A stretch of 64,000 nt of DNA from an uncultured Butyricicoccus sp. (GTDB taxonomy: Bacteria; Bacillota; Clostridia; Oscillospirales; Butyricicoccaceae): the NCBI GenBank assembly GCA_944384655.1, contig CALWUF010000036.1, positions 1 through 64,000 of the forward strand, given 5' to 3'. Within the stretch, counting starts at the first letter, position 1. Every line of letters starts with the position of its first letter. Below the pieces are notes generated by a model. That model was not told where the DNA came from. It worked only from the letters and a program-made list of their open reading frames with translations, and did no database searches. This document shows positions 54,049-63,836 of this stretch, piece by piece. The position numbers and the translations under genes are program-made.

Positions 54049-57000
54049 TCATTCCACGCTCTTGAGCGCTTCCACCATGTTGATTTTCCTGAGTGAGAAA
54101 TAGGTGGAAAGATTGACAACGGTTGCAAAGATAACGGTGAGCACAGCGGCAGCCACATAACTGCCTGCATTGACGGTGGGCACAATCACAATGCCCTGCA
54201 TCTCCATCGTCAGCAGCACAAAGGCGGTCAGCCATCGCCCGCCGGCAAGCCCCAACAGCGTGCCGAGGATGGTCAGAATGACGGTCTCCCGCGTGTTGTA
54301 TTGGTAAACCTCCCGGTCATAAAAGCCGAGCACTTTAATGGTGGCAAGTTCACGGATGCGCTCGCTGATGTTGATATTCGACAGGTTGTACAATACGACA
54401 ACCGCCAGCGCGGCCGCCGCTCCAATGAGTATCACAACAACTCCATCAATCAATCCGAGCCGGTCATCTGTCGCGCTGCGTGCGTCCGCAGTGGAAGACA
54501 CTGTGGTATACCGTGTATCACTGTTGAGTTTTTTGACAAAGGCATTTGTTTCCGCCTCATTTAATTCCGCTGTATTCACCAGAAAGGTATTATCCTCCGG
54601 CGTCTCTCCATAGGCGGTTTCATACCCCTCTGCCGACAGGAATGCATAATGATTGAGATAATTGTGTACAACAGCGCCAATGGTAACATCTGCTTTTGTG
54701 CCGTCCTCGCGGCGTACAGAAACCGTATCCCCCGCCTTGACGCCCAGCATGTCAGCAATCTGCTCTGTGAGCATAATCTCATTGCCGCAGGAAAGTTCCT
54801 GTTCGCTCTCTGTATCGATGAGTGAGATATACTGCCGGAAATTTTCAGCATCTGACGGGGTAAACAGCTCGATTTCATAGGACTTCCCACTGTCTGCGAC
54901 CAGATTGACACTTTCCGCATGTATGGCAATGCTGTCCCTGACCGCATCATTCGCCTGCATTTCCTCCGACATTTCTGTAAATTCATCCTGTGTGACGTCG
55001 CCCGCTACCGCAATCAAATCATAATGCATGACCTGTTCATATTGCAGCGGCAACAGCAATTGCAGTGAATCGCGCAATCCAAGCCCTGCTGTGATGAGCA
55101 TGGAACAACCTGCAATCCCACAGATGGTCATGATAAAGCGCTTTTTATAACGGAACAAATTGCGCAACGTAACTTTATGGGAAAAGCTCAACCGTTTCCA
55201 AAGCGGTGTGATGCGTTCGAGCAATACCCGCTTGCCTGGATTGGGCGCTTTGGGGCGCATCAGATGTGCAGGCGTCCGACGCACTTCCTTCCAACAGGCG
55301 GCGGCTGTCGCCGCAATGATGCTGCCTGCGCAGATCACGATACCTGCAGCGGCATAGATCGGATCAATTGGCGTATAAAACGCCGGAAGGGTATAGAATG
55401 TATCATAAATTGCCCAAACAATGGTCGGCAGCGCACGGAAACATATCAATTCTCCGAGGATTGCACCCGAAATGGATGCCGCCGCCGCATACAACAGATA
55501 TTTTGCGGCGATCTGCCCACTGCTGTAACCGAGCGCGCCCAACGTACCGATCAAACCGCGTTGTTCCTCTACCATACGCGTCATCGAACTGAGACTGATG
55601 AGCACGGCGACGAGGAAGAAAATCAACGGGAACGTAAAGCCAATGCGCTTGAGATTGCTGGAATCCTGATTGAAGCTGGAAAGACCTGTGTTGCCGTCGC
55701 GCGTAAGCACATACCAGGTCGGTTTGTTGATATCTCCGACTTTTTCGCGCGCTTCATCGATTTCCTTTTGTGCATCGGCAATCTCACGGTCAAAATCTGC
55801 CTGTTGTGCCGCCAATTCGATGTTGCCATCGTCAATTTCCGCCTGTCCGTCTACCAGCTCGCGTGCGGCTTCGTTCATCTGCGCATATGCTTCATTTCTT
55901 GCATTTGCAAGCTGGCGTTTGGCAGATGTGAGTTGTGCCTGTGCAGCGGAAAGCTGTGCGCGTCCATCCGCAAGCGCTTTATCGATCTGCTCAATACCGT
56001 TTTCAATTTGTGCCAGACCGTCTTCCGCCTGCGCAATCCCACTGTCAATCTGCGCCAAACCTTCTTTTGCCTGAGCAATGCCCATATTCAATTGTTCAAG
56101 CTGCAATTCATAACCGGCATGGGATTCCGCAAGTTCAATCAGCTTTGTCTCCATCTGATCAATCTGCGCGTCCAATTCCGTAATATCCATGCCCGCTTGA
56201 ATCATCTGCTCCCGCAGCGCTTTCGCCTGCTCCAACTGAGCTGTTAATTCTTCAATACCCGCCTGTATCTGCGCCATGGCGTCGGTCAATTGTGTACGCT
56301 GCGTTTCCAACTCCGCAATGGTCTGCGCCGTTTCCTCACGTTGTTTGCGCAGCTCCTGCAATTGTTGTGACGTTTCCTGTTGTGTTTCTACCAGCTCAGC
56401 GCGCTGGCTTTCTGCGGCTTTGGACTGTTCTTCAAACGCACGGCGTCCCTGTGCCAATTGTTGTTCTGCGCTGTCAATTTCGTCTTGTGCAGCGGCAAAT
56501 TCGCGCTCTGCCTGCGCGCGCGAGTTGTTCAATTCACGGCGACCCTCATCGAGTTCGCGCTGTGCATCGTCCAATTTTTTCTGCGCGTCTGCGATTTCCT
56601 GACGGGCATTGGCAGCTTCCTCGTCCAATTCTGCCTGTGCATCGTCAATTTCCGCATTTGCGTCATCTACCAATTGATGATATCGTGCCGCTTCACGCTC
56701 GTCTGCAATTTCCTTGACAAGCACCTCGATATCATCGACATGGGATTCATATTCATCTTCAAACGCATTCAATTCGGCTGCGCCATCCACGGTCAGATAC
56801 AATTCCGTATAATACTCTTCTGCAATGTTTGCTTGCGGGACATACATATAATCCGCTACCGCACCGGTACTGCGTTCATTTGTCCCTGAACTGCTGTAAA
56901 GATACAATGGGCTTTCAATCACGCCTGTGATGGTCAGCTCCGTGTGGTAAAATGAAGATGTTTCCTCTTCTTCCAATGTCTCTGTAATGGTCAGGGTATC

Positions 57001-57441
57001 GCCGATTTGTTTTCCTGTGACCTCCAACAGCGATTGCGGTACAACACACTCATCCGCCTGATCCGGCATTTCGCCGTCAATCACATACAAAGCATTGATA
57101 TGGCTGTCCTGCGGGATAGACAACAACTTCACTTTTTCATCGCCATCTGTGATATCCACGAGGACATTTTCCGAATACACACCGACTGCATCCTCAACAC
57201 CGCGCACCTGTAGCACAGCTTTTACATCGTCTTCTGTCAAACCCATCGTAGACAGCACTTCGAGATCAAAACAATTCTGCTCGTCGAGATATTGATCACA
57301 GGACAACTGCATATCCAGGCTGGACGCGTTGATGCCAACGAAAAAACCTGCGCCCAGAAATGCCATCAATGCAATGGATACAAACCGTTTCCATGTGCCG
57401 CGGATTTCACGCAGGATATTTTTGCGCAGGGATTTTGTCAT
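54049..57441 (-). CDS. ABC transporter permease, FtsX/MacB type, with a 330-residue coiled coil
   Basis: 1130 residues. Membrane helix about 20-40; extracellular beta-domain (about 45-240); a very long coiled coil (about 241-571) rich in Ala, Gln, Glu and Asp with repeats such as GLAQIDSGIAQAEDGLAQI; FtsX domain (membrane segments about 601-625, 645-668, 697-717), a second extracellular domain and a second FtsX block at the C terminus (NLSNINISERIRELATIKVLG). Similar putative permeases move or sense hydrophobic compounds or work mechanically on the wall, without direct transport. The start at 57441 lies five bases after the ATPase stop; a GTG at 57453 is the alternative. The partner is the ATPase upstream. 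Confidence 0.88.
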   Translation of the reverse strand: MTKSLRKNILREIRGTWKRFVSIALMAFLGAGFFVGINASSLDMQLSCDQYLDEQNCFDLEVLSTMGLTEDDVKAVLQVRGVEDAVGVYSENVLVDITDGDEKVKLLSIPQDSHINALYVIDGEMPDQADECVVPQSLLEVTGKQIGDTLTITETLEEEETSSFYHTELTITGVIESPLYLYSSSGTNERSTGAVADYMYVPQANIAEEYYTELYLTVDGAAELNAFEDEYESHVDDIEVLVKEIADEREAARYHQLVDDANAEIDDAQAELDEEAANARQEIADAQKKLDDAQRELDEGRRELNNSRAQAEREFAAAQDEIDSAEQQLAQGRRAFEEQSKAAESQRAELVETQQETSQQLQELRKQREETAQTIAELETQRTQLTDAMAQIQAGIEELTAQLEQAKALREQMIQAGMDITELDAQIDQMETKLIELAESHAGYELQLEQLNMGIAQAKEGLAQIDSGIAQAEDGLAQIENGIEQIDKALADGRAQLSAAQAQLTSAKRQLANARNEAYAQMNEAARELVDGQAEIDDGNIELAAQQADFDREIADAQKEIDEAREKVGDINKPTWYVLTRDGNTGLSSFNQDSSNLKRIGFTFPLIFFLVAVLISLSSMTRMVEEQRGLIGTLGALGYSSGQIAAKYLLYAAAASISGAILGELICFRALPTIVWAIYDTFYTLPAFYTPIDPIYAAAGIVICAGSIIAATAAACWKEVRRTPAHLMRPKAPNPGKRVLLERITPLWKRLSFSHKVTLRNLFRYKKRFIMTICGIAGCSMLITAGLGLRDSLQLLLPLQYEQVMHYDLIAVAGDVTQDEFTEMSEEMQANDAVRDSIAIHAESVNLVADSGKSYEIELFTPSDAENFRQYISLIDTESEQELSCGNEIMLTEQIADMLGVKAGDTVSVRREDGTKADVTIGAVVHNYLNHYAFLSAEGYETAYGETPEDNTFLVNTAELNEAETNAFVKKLNSDTRYTTVSSTADARSATDDRLGLIDGVVVILIGAAAALAVVVLYNLSNINISERIRELATIKVLGFYDREVYQYNTRETVILTILGTLLGLAGGRWLTAFVLLTMEMQGIVIVPTVNAGSYVAAAVLTVIFATVVNLSTYFSLRKINMVEALKSVE

Positions 57442-57446
57442 CAGGT

Positions 57447-58148
57447 TCACCACTCAATCTGTGCAATCGGTATTGGGTTGGGATTGGATATGGTTTCTGT
57501 CACCTGTCCACTGGCCATGCGGATCACGATATCTGCCATCGGAGCAAGTGCAGAATTGTGCGTAATAATCAGGACCGTCATACCGTCCTTACGGCATGTA
57601 TCCTGCAACAATTGTAAAATCTGTTTGCCCGTGCGGTAGTCCAATGCGCCTGTCGGCTCATCACACAACAACAGCTTGGGATTTTTTGCAATGGCACGGG
57701 CAATGGCAACGCGCTGCTGTTCACCGCCGGATAATTGTGCCGGAAAATTGTTCTTGCGATCAGACAGACCGACGCGATCGAGCATATCCGATGCAGACAG
57801 GCTGTCGGGACAGATCTGTGCGGCCAGCTCGACATTTTCCTGTGCGGTCAAATTGGGGACGAGGTTATAAAACTGAAAGACAAACCCAATATCTTCTCTG
57901 CGGTAACGAATGAGCTGTTTGCCGCGCAATTTTGTGATATCGCGCCCATCCACATAAACGGCGCCATCTGTCACAGTCTCCATACCGCCCAAAATATTGA
58001 GCGCCGTCGTTTTACCCGCGCCACTCGCGCCGAGAATAACGGCGAGCTGTCCCTTTTCCACAGCAAAGTTTGCACCTGCCAGCGCAGGTATGGTCACCTC
58101 TCCCATTTTGTAATTTTTTGTTACATTTTTAAACGAAATATATGCCAT
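57447..58148 (-). CDS. ABC transporter ATP-binding protein, LolD/MacB type
   Basis: 233 residues. Walker [15 protein letters not shown], signature [14 protein letters not shown], Walker [14 protein letters not shown] and the H-loop ITHNSAL are intact. It powers the adjacent large permease, whose start lies just after this stop. AGGTGGG precedes the ATG, and a consensus promoter lies 50 bases upstream. Confidence 0.95.
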   Translation of the reverse strand: MAYISFKNVTKNYKMGEVTIPALAGANFAVEKGQLAVILGASGAGKTTALNILGGMETVTDGAVYVDGRDITKLRGKQLIRYRREDIGFVFQFYNLVPNLTAQENVELAAQICPDSLSASDMLDRVGLSDRKNNFPAQLSGGEQQRVAIARAIAKNPKLLLCDEPTGALDYRTGKQILQLLQDTCRKDGMTVLIITHNSALAPMADIVIRMASGQVTETISNPNPIPIAQIEW

Positions 58149-58197
58149 CCGCCCACCTCATGCCGCATTTATGTTCCAAAAATAAACTATCATTTTT

Positions 58198-58226
58198 ATT
58201 GTATCTATTTTTTCAGATACTGTCAA
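58198..58226 (-). promoter_or_regulatory. Promoter of the ATPase-permease operon
   Basis: Minus strand TTGACA, 17-base spacer, TACAAT. Confidence 0.75.
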
Positions 58227-58237
58227 GAAATGCGGTG

Positions 58238-58894
58238 TTAACAATGTGACAGAATATCACGGCATGTCTGTGCAACTGCCTGCGCAAGGGCGGCATGTCC
58301 ATCCGGCATCAGGTGCAAGCCGTCCACGTCAGATGGTTGGACGAGTGTTGCCGCATCGAGAAAATGTACGCCATTGCTCTGTGCGACGCGGGCATACCAC
58401 CCGGACAACTCCGCAGAAATATGCAGTGCACGTTCCCCAAATTCACCGTAACAGCAGCCGTCCCGCAGCGCTTCCGTGATCGGCGGAGGTGCAATCAGCA
58501 GGATTTCGCATGGCATTCCATCCGCACGTTTGGAAGCGGAAACCTGTTTTGCCGTTTGGATGAGCAATGTCACCCCGCGCGCAATGTCCGCCGCCTCCAT
58601 GTGAAACCGCTGTTTCATGTCGTTAGAACCGAGCATAAGAATGCGCAGGTCAATGGGCATATGCGTTTTGATGATCGTCGGCAGCAACGCAACGCCGCTC
58701 TTATCATCGTCATAACAGGGATCGCTCTGTACCGTGGTTCGGCTGTTCAACCCTTCTTCAATAACCAGATATTCCTCTCGTCCAAGCATTGCCTGCATCC
58801 TGCCTGTCCAGCGGATCTCATACGCATATCGCCCTTTGGTCACCGGGTCATATCCATGGGTATTGGAATCTCCATAACAAACAATTGTTTTCAT
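58238..58894 (-). CDS. SGNH/GDSL-family hydrolase (esterase)
   Basis: 218 residues. Block I reads IVCYGDSNTHGYDP (catalytic Ser), block III ILMLGSNDMKQRF (Gly and Asn of the oxyanion hole) and block V DGLHLMPDGHAAL (Asp and His). It is a cytosolic arylesterase or acetylesterase; the substrate is unknown. GGAGG-AGAAC precedes the ATG at 58894; the longer frame has no ribosome site. It is divergent from hom. Confidence 0.9.
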   Translation of the reverse strand: MKTIVCYGDSNTHGYDPVTKGRYAYEIRWTGRMQAMLGREEYLVIEEGLNSRTTVQSDPCYDDDKSGVALLPTIIKTHMPIDLRILMLGSNDMKQRFHMEAADIARGVTLLIQTAKQVSASKRADGMPCEILLIAPPPITEALRDGCCYGEFGERALHISAELSGWYARVAQSNGVHFLDAATLVQPSDVDGLHLMPDGHAALAQAVAQTCRDILSHC

Positions 58895-58919
58895 TGTTCT
58901 CCTCCCTTCTATACCAGAT

Positions 58920-58948
58920 ATGATACCGCAGCAATGCATGGGATGCAA
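58920..58948 (-). promoter_or_regulatory. Promoter of the SGNH hydrolase gene
   Basis: Minus strand TTGCAT, 17-base spacer, TATCAT. It lies back to back with the hom promoter, 10 bases away. Confidence 0.6.
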
Positions 58949-58958
58949 AGCAAATCCA

Positions 58959-58987
58959 TTGCAAATCGACAAAAAATACGATATGAT
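58959..58987 (+). promoter_or_regulatory. Promoter of hom
   Basis: TTGCAA, 17-base spacer, TATGAT, about 54 bases before the start. No T-box or SAM aptamer fits in this short leader. Confidence 0.65.
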
Positions 58988-59040
58988 AAAGATGCATCAT
59001 TCAGAACCACACACAACCGTGAAAGCAGGGAAACAAACCT

Positions 59041-60321
59041 ATGAATAAACCCATTCGCATCGCGCTGCTCGGTCTCGGCACAGTCGGCGGCGGCGTATAC
59101 AAATTACTGTCCAAACGTGCGCAGGAAATGCCGCAGATTGCCGGGGCGCCAATTGAAATTTCCTATATTCTTGTCCGCAATACGGCAAAAGAACGCCCGG
59201 GCGTAGATACCGCACTGCTCACCGACAACTGGCAGGATATTGTATCCGATCCTGACGTGTCCATTGTCGTAGAATTGATGGGCGGGATTGAACCGGCGCA
59301 TACGTACATCTCCGAAGCGCTCACCGCGGGCAAAAATGTTGTCACAGCCAACAAAGATCTGATGGCCGTATATGGCGGCGAACTGCTCGACCTCGCAGAA
59401 CAGCATTATTGCGACCTGCAATTTGAAGCTGCGGTTGCAGGCGCGATTCCAATCATCCGCCCGCTCAAACAATGCCTCGCGGGGAATGAGATTTCCGAAG
59501 TGATGGGTATTGTCAACGGTACAACCAACTATATCCTGACCCGCATGACACTCGATGGCATGGAATTTGACGATGCCCTTGCCATGGCGACGGACTTGGG
59601 CTATGCCGAAGCGGATCCGACGGCCGACATTGAAGGGCATGACGCTGCGCGGAAAATGGCAATCATGGCATCCATTGCATTTCATTCACGCGTGACGTTC
59701 GATCAGGTTTACACCGAAGGCATCACCCATATCCAGGCGACGGATATCCGCTATGCCAAAGAAATGGGCAAAGCAATCAAACTGCTCGGCGTCGCCTGCA
59801 ACACGCCGGAAGGGATCGAAGTGCGGGTACATCCGATGCTCATTCCGGACTCCCATCCGCTGGCTACCGTTAACGACGCATTCAATGCTGTGTTTGTCCA
59901 TGGCGATGCGCTGGATGACGCGATGTTTATGGGACGCGGTGCGGGAGAAATGCCGACGTCATCGGCTGTCACAGGGGATATCATCGACACCGCACGCAAT
60001 CTTCTCACAGGCTGTACCGGACGTATCGGCTGTACCTGTTATAAAAATCTCCCGGTTAAATCGATTGACGATATCAAGAGCAAATATTTTATCCGCCTGC
60101 GTGTGGAAGACCGTCCGGGCGTACTGGCCGGCGTATCCGGCGTATTGGGCAATAACAATGTCAGCATCTCACAGGTGATTCAAAAAGCATCAAACGGTGG
60201 TTCTTCCGATCTGGTTGTCATCACCGATACCGTGCGCGAACGCCACATCCGTGATGCATTGACCATCATGCGCAGCATGAGTATGGTGCGCGACGTCGCA
60301 TCCGTCATCCGCGTGTATTGA
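59041..60321 (+). CDS. hom: Homoserine dehydrogenase with C-terminal ACT domain
   Basis: 426 residues. It reduces aspartate semialdehyde to homoserine for threonine and methionine synthesis. NAD(P)-binding IALLGLGTVGGGVYKLL, NKDLMAVYGGEL, AAVAGAIPIIRPL, GIVNGTTNYILTRM and the catalytic DLGYAEADPTADIEGHDAARK are intact. The last 80 residues (FIRLRVEDRPGVLAGVSGVL) form an ACT domain, so threonine feedback is likely. It is monocistronic; thrB and thrC are not adjacent. Confidence 0.96.
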   Translation: MNKPIRIALLGLGTVGGGVYKLLSKRAQEMPQIAGAPIEISYILVRNTAKERPGVDTALLTDNWQDIVSDPDVSIVVELMGGIEPAHTYISEALTAGKNVVTANKDLMAVYGGELLDLAEQHYCDLQFEAAVAGAIPIIRPLKQCLAGNEISEVMGIVNGTTNYILTRMTLDGMEFDDALAMATDLGYAEADPTADIEGHDAARKMAIMASIAFHSRVTFDQVYTEGITHIQATDIRYAKEMGKAIKLLGVACNTPEGIEVRVHPMLIPDSHPLATVNDAFNAVFVHGDALDDAMFMGRGAGEMPTSSAVTGDIIDTARNLLTGCTGRIGCTCYKNLPVKSIDDIKSKYFIRLRVEDRPGVLAGVSGVLGNNNVSISQVIQKASNGGSSDLVVITDTVRERHIRDALTIMRSMSMVRDVASVIRVY

Positions 60322-60340
60322 TCGTCATCATTCCAACAAC

Positions 60341-60374
60341 AAAGCCGCGAAGCAAGCATGCTTCGCGGCTTTTT
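60341..60374 (+). terminator. Terminator of hom
   Basis: aaagccgcgaagca pairs with tgcttcgcggcttt around an agca loop, followed by a T run. Confidence 0.9.
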
Positions 60375-60420
60375 GCGGCTTATTGGTGCATTTGTTTTGC
60401 AAATATCTGTTATGAAAAAC

Positions 60421-60777
60421 TCAACTTTTATCTGCCGGGCGGAACAGCAATGCCGTCAGCAATCCAAAAAATACCGCTGCGGAAATACCCCCTGCGGCGG
60501 CTTTGACACCGCCGGTAAATACACCGAGCAAACCGCTCTCTGCAACCGCAGTTTTTACTCCTTCTGCAAGGGTATAGCCAAAGCCGATCAACGGCACGGT
60601 CGCGCCTGCACCCGCAAAATCCACCAACGGCTTATACAAACCGATCGCAGTCAATATGACGCCCAACACGACATACGCCGTCAGGATACGCGCAGGCGTC
60701 AATTTGGTCTTATCAATCAAAATCTGACTGAGCGCACAGATTACGCCGCCTACGATAAATGCATTGACATATTGCAT
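60421..60777 (-). CDS. spoVAE: Stage V sporulation protein AE (SpoVAEB type)
   Basis: 118 residues with several membrane segments. AFIVGGVICALSQILIDKT, AGATVPLIGFGYTLAEGV and GGISAAVFFGLLTALLF are typical. With SpoVAC and SpoVAD it forms the core of the forespore channel that moves dipicolinic acid. AGAGGTGA precedes the ATG, nine bases after spoVAD. It is the last gene of the operon. Confidence 0.94.
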   Translation of the reverse strand: MQYVNAFIVGGVICALSQILIDKTKLTPARILTAYVVLGVILTAIGLYKPLVDFAGAGATVPLIGFGYTLAEGVKTAVAESGLLGVFTGGVKAAAGGISAAVFFGLLTALLFRPADKS

Positions 60778-60786
60778 ATCCCAAAA

Positions 60787-61815
60787 TCACCTCTTCCCAC
60801 CCGATTCCAACACGACAGCATGGCATATCGCCGGGATGCTCTCGCCCTGTTGTACGCTGGTAGGGCTCATGAGCGCGCCCGTTGCGGCGAGAATGATGCG
60901 TTTCATGCGTCCATCCGCCAACTGCGGCAGCAAATGTGCACACAGTACAGATGCGGCACAGCCACAGCCGGAACCGCCTGCATGTACGTCCTGTTTGCTG
61001 TCGAACAACAGCTTGCCACAGTCGTCGTGCACGGCACTGATGTCAACCTGATCACGGGAAAATAAGTCGCACAGCAAACGCGAACCCACCTGTCCGAGAT
61101 CACCGGTAAAAATGCCGTCATAATCGTTTGGGTGCGTACCGGTATCGCTGAGCAGCGTATGCAGCGTATCATAAGCCGCAGGCGCCATAGCTGCCCCCAT
61201 ATTGTTGGCATCGGTAATACCAAGATCACAGACCTTGCCGAAACACACATGTGTGATACGCACAGGCGCGCAGTCATCCGCCGCTGTGGTCAAAATACAT
61301 GCGCCTGCTGCGGTTGCAGTCCATTGTGCCGTCGGCGTGCGCTGTCCGCCATAGGCAAGCGGGAAACGATACTGCCGTTCCGCCGTACAAAAATGCGAAG
61401 AAGCCACTGCACAAACACGCTGGGCAAAGCCGCCATCCACCATACAGGCGCCGACAGCAAGGCTTTCCGCCATGGTTGAACAGGCGCCATACAGACCGAG
61501 ATACGGCACTTGCGTGCCGCGCGCAGCATAACTGGATGCAACACACTGTCCCAGCAAATCACCTGCCAAAATCATATCCAGGGCGGAAATCGGCAGTTTG
61601 CATTTGTTTGCCGCCATGCTGACCGCAACCTTTTGCAAATGCACTTCGGCCTTTTCCCATGTGGTTTCCTCACACATGGTATCCGAAAACACAGCATCGA
61701 ATTGTGCCCCAAGGGGACCTTCTTTTTCCTTTTTTCCACCGACAGCCGCCCAGGCGCGTACTCGAGGTGGACGTTCCAACCGTATGGTCGCCATACCCAT
61801 CCGTTTTCCATTCAT
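60787..61815 (-). CDS. spoVAD: Stage V sporulation protein AD
   Basis: 342 residues, thiolase-like fold. VRAWAAVGGKKEKEGPLG, LAGDLLGQC, GLYGACSTMAESLA and GDLGQVGSRLLCDLF are characteristic; it binds dipicolinic acid at the channel. GGAGG lies 8 bases before the ATG at 61815. It lies 14 bases after spoVAC. Confidence 0.95.
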   Translation of the reverse strand: MNGKRMGMATIRLERPPRVRAWAAVGGKKEKEGPLGAQFDAVFSDTMCEETTWEKAEVHLQKVAVSMAANKCKLPISALDMILAGDLLGQCVASSYAARGTQVPYLGLYGACSTMAESLAVGACMVDGGFAQRVCAVASSHFCTAERQYRFPLAYGGQRTPTAQWTATAAGACILTTAADDCAPVRITHVCFGKVCDLGITDANNMGAAMAPAAYDTLHTLLSDTGTHPNDYDGIFTGDLGQVGSRLLCDLFSRDQVDISAVHDDCGKLLFDSKQDVHAGGSGCGCAASVLCAHLLPQLADGRMKRIILAATGALMSPTSVQQGESIPAICHAVVLESGGKR

Positions 61816-61829
61816 TGCAGCGACCTCCC

Positions 61830-62270
61830 TCACACGCCGAGGAACACAAGGATCATCCCATACACAATCGAAGCGCCGATCCCATATACCAGCACCGGAC
61901 CTGCAATGATGAACATTTTTGCCGCCGTGCCCAAAATCAGCCCTTCACTTTTGAATTCCAGCGCCGGAGATGCAACAGAATTGCTGAAACCTGTGATCGG
62001 TACAAGCGTGCCTGCCCCGGCGTGTTTGGCAATCTTTTCATACACATGCAGTCCCGTCAACAGGGCGGCAAGACCAATCAATGTGATCGATGTAGCAGCA
62101 GCGGCGTCCTTTTCATTCAATCCGGTCTTTTTCCAAAATTCCAAAATCACCTGTCCAAGCGTGCAGATACCGCCGCCCACAACAAATGCCCATACCATAT
62201 CGCGCAGCAGTGGCGACGGTTTGGACTGTTCGTTCACCATCTGTTCATATTCCTGCGGTGTAAGATCCAT
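61830..62270 (-). CDS. spoVAC: Stage V sporulation protein AC
   Basis: 146 residues, five or so membrane helices. AFVVGGGICTLGQVILEFW, GAGTLVPITGFSNSVASPALE and FKSEGLILGTAAKMF are typical of the mechanosensitive SpoVAC channel. GGAGGG supports the ATG at 62270. It is the first gene of spoVAC-spoVAD-spoVAE and shows that the organism should make endospores or descend recently from one that did. Confidence 0.95.
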   Translation of the reverse strand: MDLTPQEYEQMVNEQSKPSPLLRDMVWAFVVGGGICTLGQVILEFWKKTGLNEKDAAAATSITLIGLAALLTGLHVYEKIAKHAGAGTLVPITGFSNSVASPALEFKSEGLILGTAAKMFIIAGPVLVYGIGASIVYGMILVFLGV

Positions 62271-62298
62271 TTTCTGTTCCCTCCGTTCGTTTGGAGGA

Positions 62299-62328
62299 TA
62301 GTATGTGCAGGCATGGGATTGTTTATCC
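62299..62328 (-). promoter_or_regulatory. Candidate sigma-G promoter of the spoVA operon
   Basis: Minus strand GGATAA, 17-base spacer, CATACTA. The -10 matches the sigma-G CATnnTA pattern; the -35 is approximate. No sigma-A promoter is visible in this gap. Confidence 0.5.
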
Positions 62329-62339
62329 ATTTTTCCGCA

Positions 62340-62379
62340 AAAAAATGCGGCAGACTTGCGCGTATCTGCCGCATTTTTT
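62340..62379 (-). terminator. Terminator of glgA
   Basis: aaaaaatgcggcaga pairs with tctgccgcatttttt (15 bp); the T run is on the minus strand side. Confidence 0.9.
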
Positions 62380-62393
62380 ACTGTTTGTCGTTT

Positions 62394-63836
62394 TCAGGTC
62401 AGCGAATCATACAGCGCTTCATATTTCTTCGCGGAAGCCTTCCACGAAAAATCTTTTTTCATACCGCGCTTTATCATATCCGCCCATGCGTCCGGCTCAT
62501 CATAGAAAATCTGTTCTGCATAGAAAATGGTATTGAGCATTTCATCCGCATTGTAATTTGCGAATGAAAAACCTGTACCGGTCTGTTCATACCAGTTGTA
62601 TGGCTGGACTGTGTCGCGCAGACCGCCGGTCTCACGGACAATCGGCACTGTGCCATAGCGCAGGGAAATGAGCTGTGTCAGACCACACGGTTCAAAACGG
62701 GATGGCATAAGCATGGCATCCGCCGCAGAATACAGATGATGTGCGCGTTCCTCATTGAATAGGATATTGGCAGACACTTGTCCCTTGTGCGTCCACTCAT
62801 AATGACGGAACAGATTTTCATAGCGCGGGTCGCCTGTACCGATGATGACCAACTGGATGCGGGATGCAACCAGACGTTCCATGACCCATTCCACCAGATC
62901 CAGACCCTTCTGATCCGTCAGGCGGGTAATCATGGCGAGCATCATGACATCGGGATCCTCCGGCATGCCGAGCTCACGCTGGATTGCCAACTTACATGCC
63001 TTTTTGCCTTGCTTAAACGTCTCAACATCGTAATTTTTTACAATCAACGGATCGGTTGCCGGATTATAGGCGTCATAGTCAATGCCATTCAAGATACCGC
63101 TGAGCGTATCTGCCTTCGCGTTGAGCAGACCGTCCAACCCTTCGCCATAATATGGCATGCGGATCTCATTTGCATACGATTCGCTGACCGTCGTGATACG
63201 ATCGGCGTAAACCAACCCGCCTTTGAGCATATTGGCGTCCTTGTTGTACTCCATACGACCCAGGACAAAGACATGTCCCGGCAAACCGGTAAACCGACGC
63301 ATGGTTTTGATATCCCAGATGCCCTGGAACTTCAAGTTATGGATGGTCATAATGGTACGGATGCCGCGATAGAACGGGTTATCCTGGAACATCTCATGCA
63401 GATAAACCGGAATCAACGCAGCCTGCCAGTCATGACAGTGGATGATATCCGGACGGAACCCGATAAACGGCAGCATGGAAAGCACCGCTTTGGAATAAAA
63501 GCTGAATTTCTGGATATCCCATAAGATATCACTGTACAGTTTTTCCCCGTGGAAAAAGTGCTCGTTATCGATGTAATAATAGCGGATGCCATCCAGTTCG
63601 CACGTCATAATGCCGACGTAGAAATTACCCAGCTCACCCAGATCCATATAGAAATTCCCAAAATAGGAAAACCGGCTGCGGTATTTCTGCGGAATGCAGG
63701 TATAATCCGGAATGACCACGCGCACATCATATTTTTCCTTATCCAGGGATTTGGGAAGCGCACCGACAACATCTGCCAGACCGCCGGTCTTTACAAATGG
63801 CACGCATTCTGATGCGGCAAACAATATATTTTTCAT
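62394..63836 (-). CDS. glgA: Glycogen synthase (ADP-glucose type, GT5)
   Basis: 480 residues. It extends alpha-1,4-glucan from ADP-glucose. The N-terminal KTGGLADVVGALPKSL holds the ADP-glucose-binding KxGGL loop; DIIHCHDWQAALIPVYL and the C-terminal MPSRFEPCGLTQLISLRYG with VRETGGLRDTVQPYN are intact. GGAGGAG precedes the ATG. A consensus promoter lies upstream. Other glg genes are not in the window. Confidence 0.95.
   Translation of the reverse strand: MKNILFAASECVPFVKTGGLADVVGALPKSLDKEKYDVRVVIPDYTCIPQKYRSRFSYFGNFYMDLGELGNFYVGIMTCELDGIRYYYIDNEHFFHGEKLYSDILWDIQKFSFYSKAVLSMLPFIGFRPDIIHCHDWQAALIPVYLHEMFQDNPFYRGIRTIMTIHNLKFQGIWDIKTMRRFTGLPGHVFVLGRMEYNKDANMLKGGLVYADRITTVSESYANEIRMPYYGEGLDGLLNAKADTLSGILNGIDYDAYNPATDPLIVKNYDVETFKQGKKACKLAIQRELGMPEDPDVMMLAMITRLTDQKGLDLVEWVMERLVASRIQLVIIGTGDPRYENLFRHYEWTHKGQVSANILFNEERAHHLYSAADAMLMPSRFEPCGLTQLISLRYGTVPIVRETGGLRDTVQPYNWYEQTGTGFSFANYNADEMLNTIFYAEQIFYDEPDAWADMIKRGMKKDFSWKASAKKYEALYDSLT

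Noticed and set aside
53729-54103. Short frames in the GC-rich spacer after porB
   Set aside because: Their sequences are rich in Arg, Ser and Pro as expected from palindromic GC DNA, and there is no ribosome site. The stretch is better described as structured repeat.
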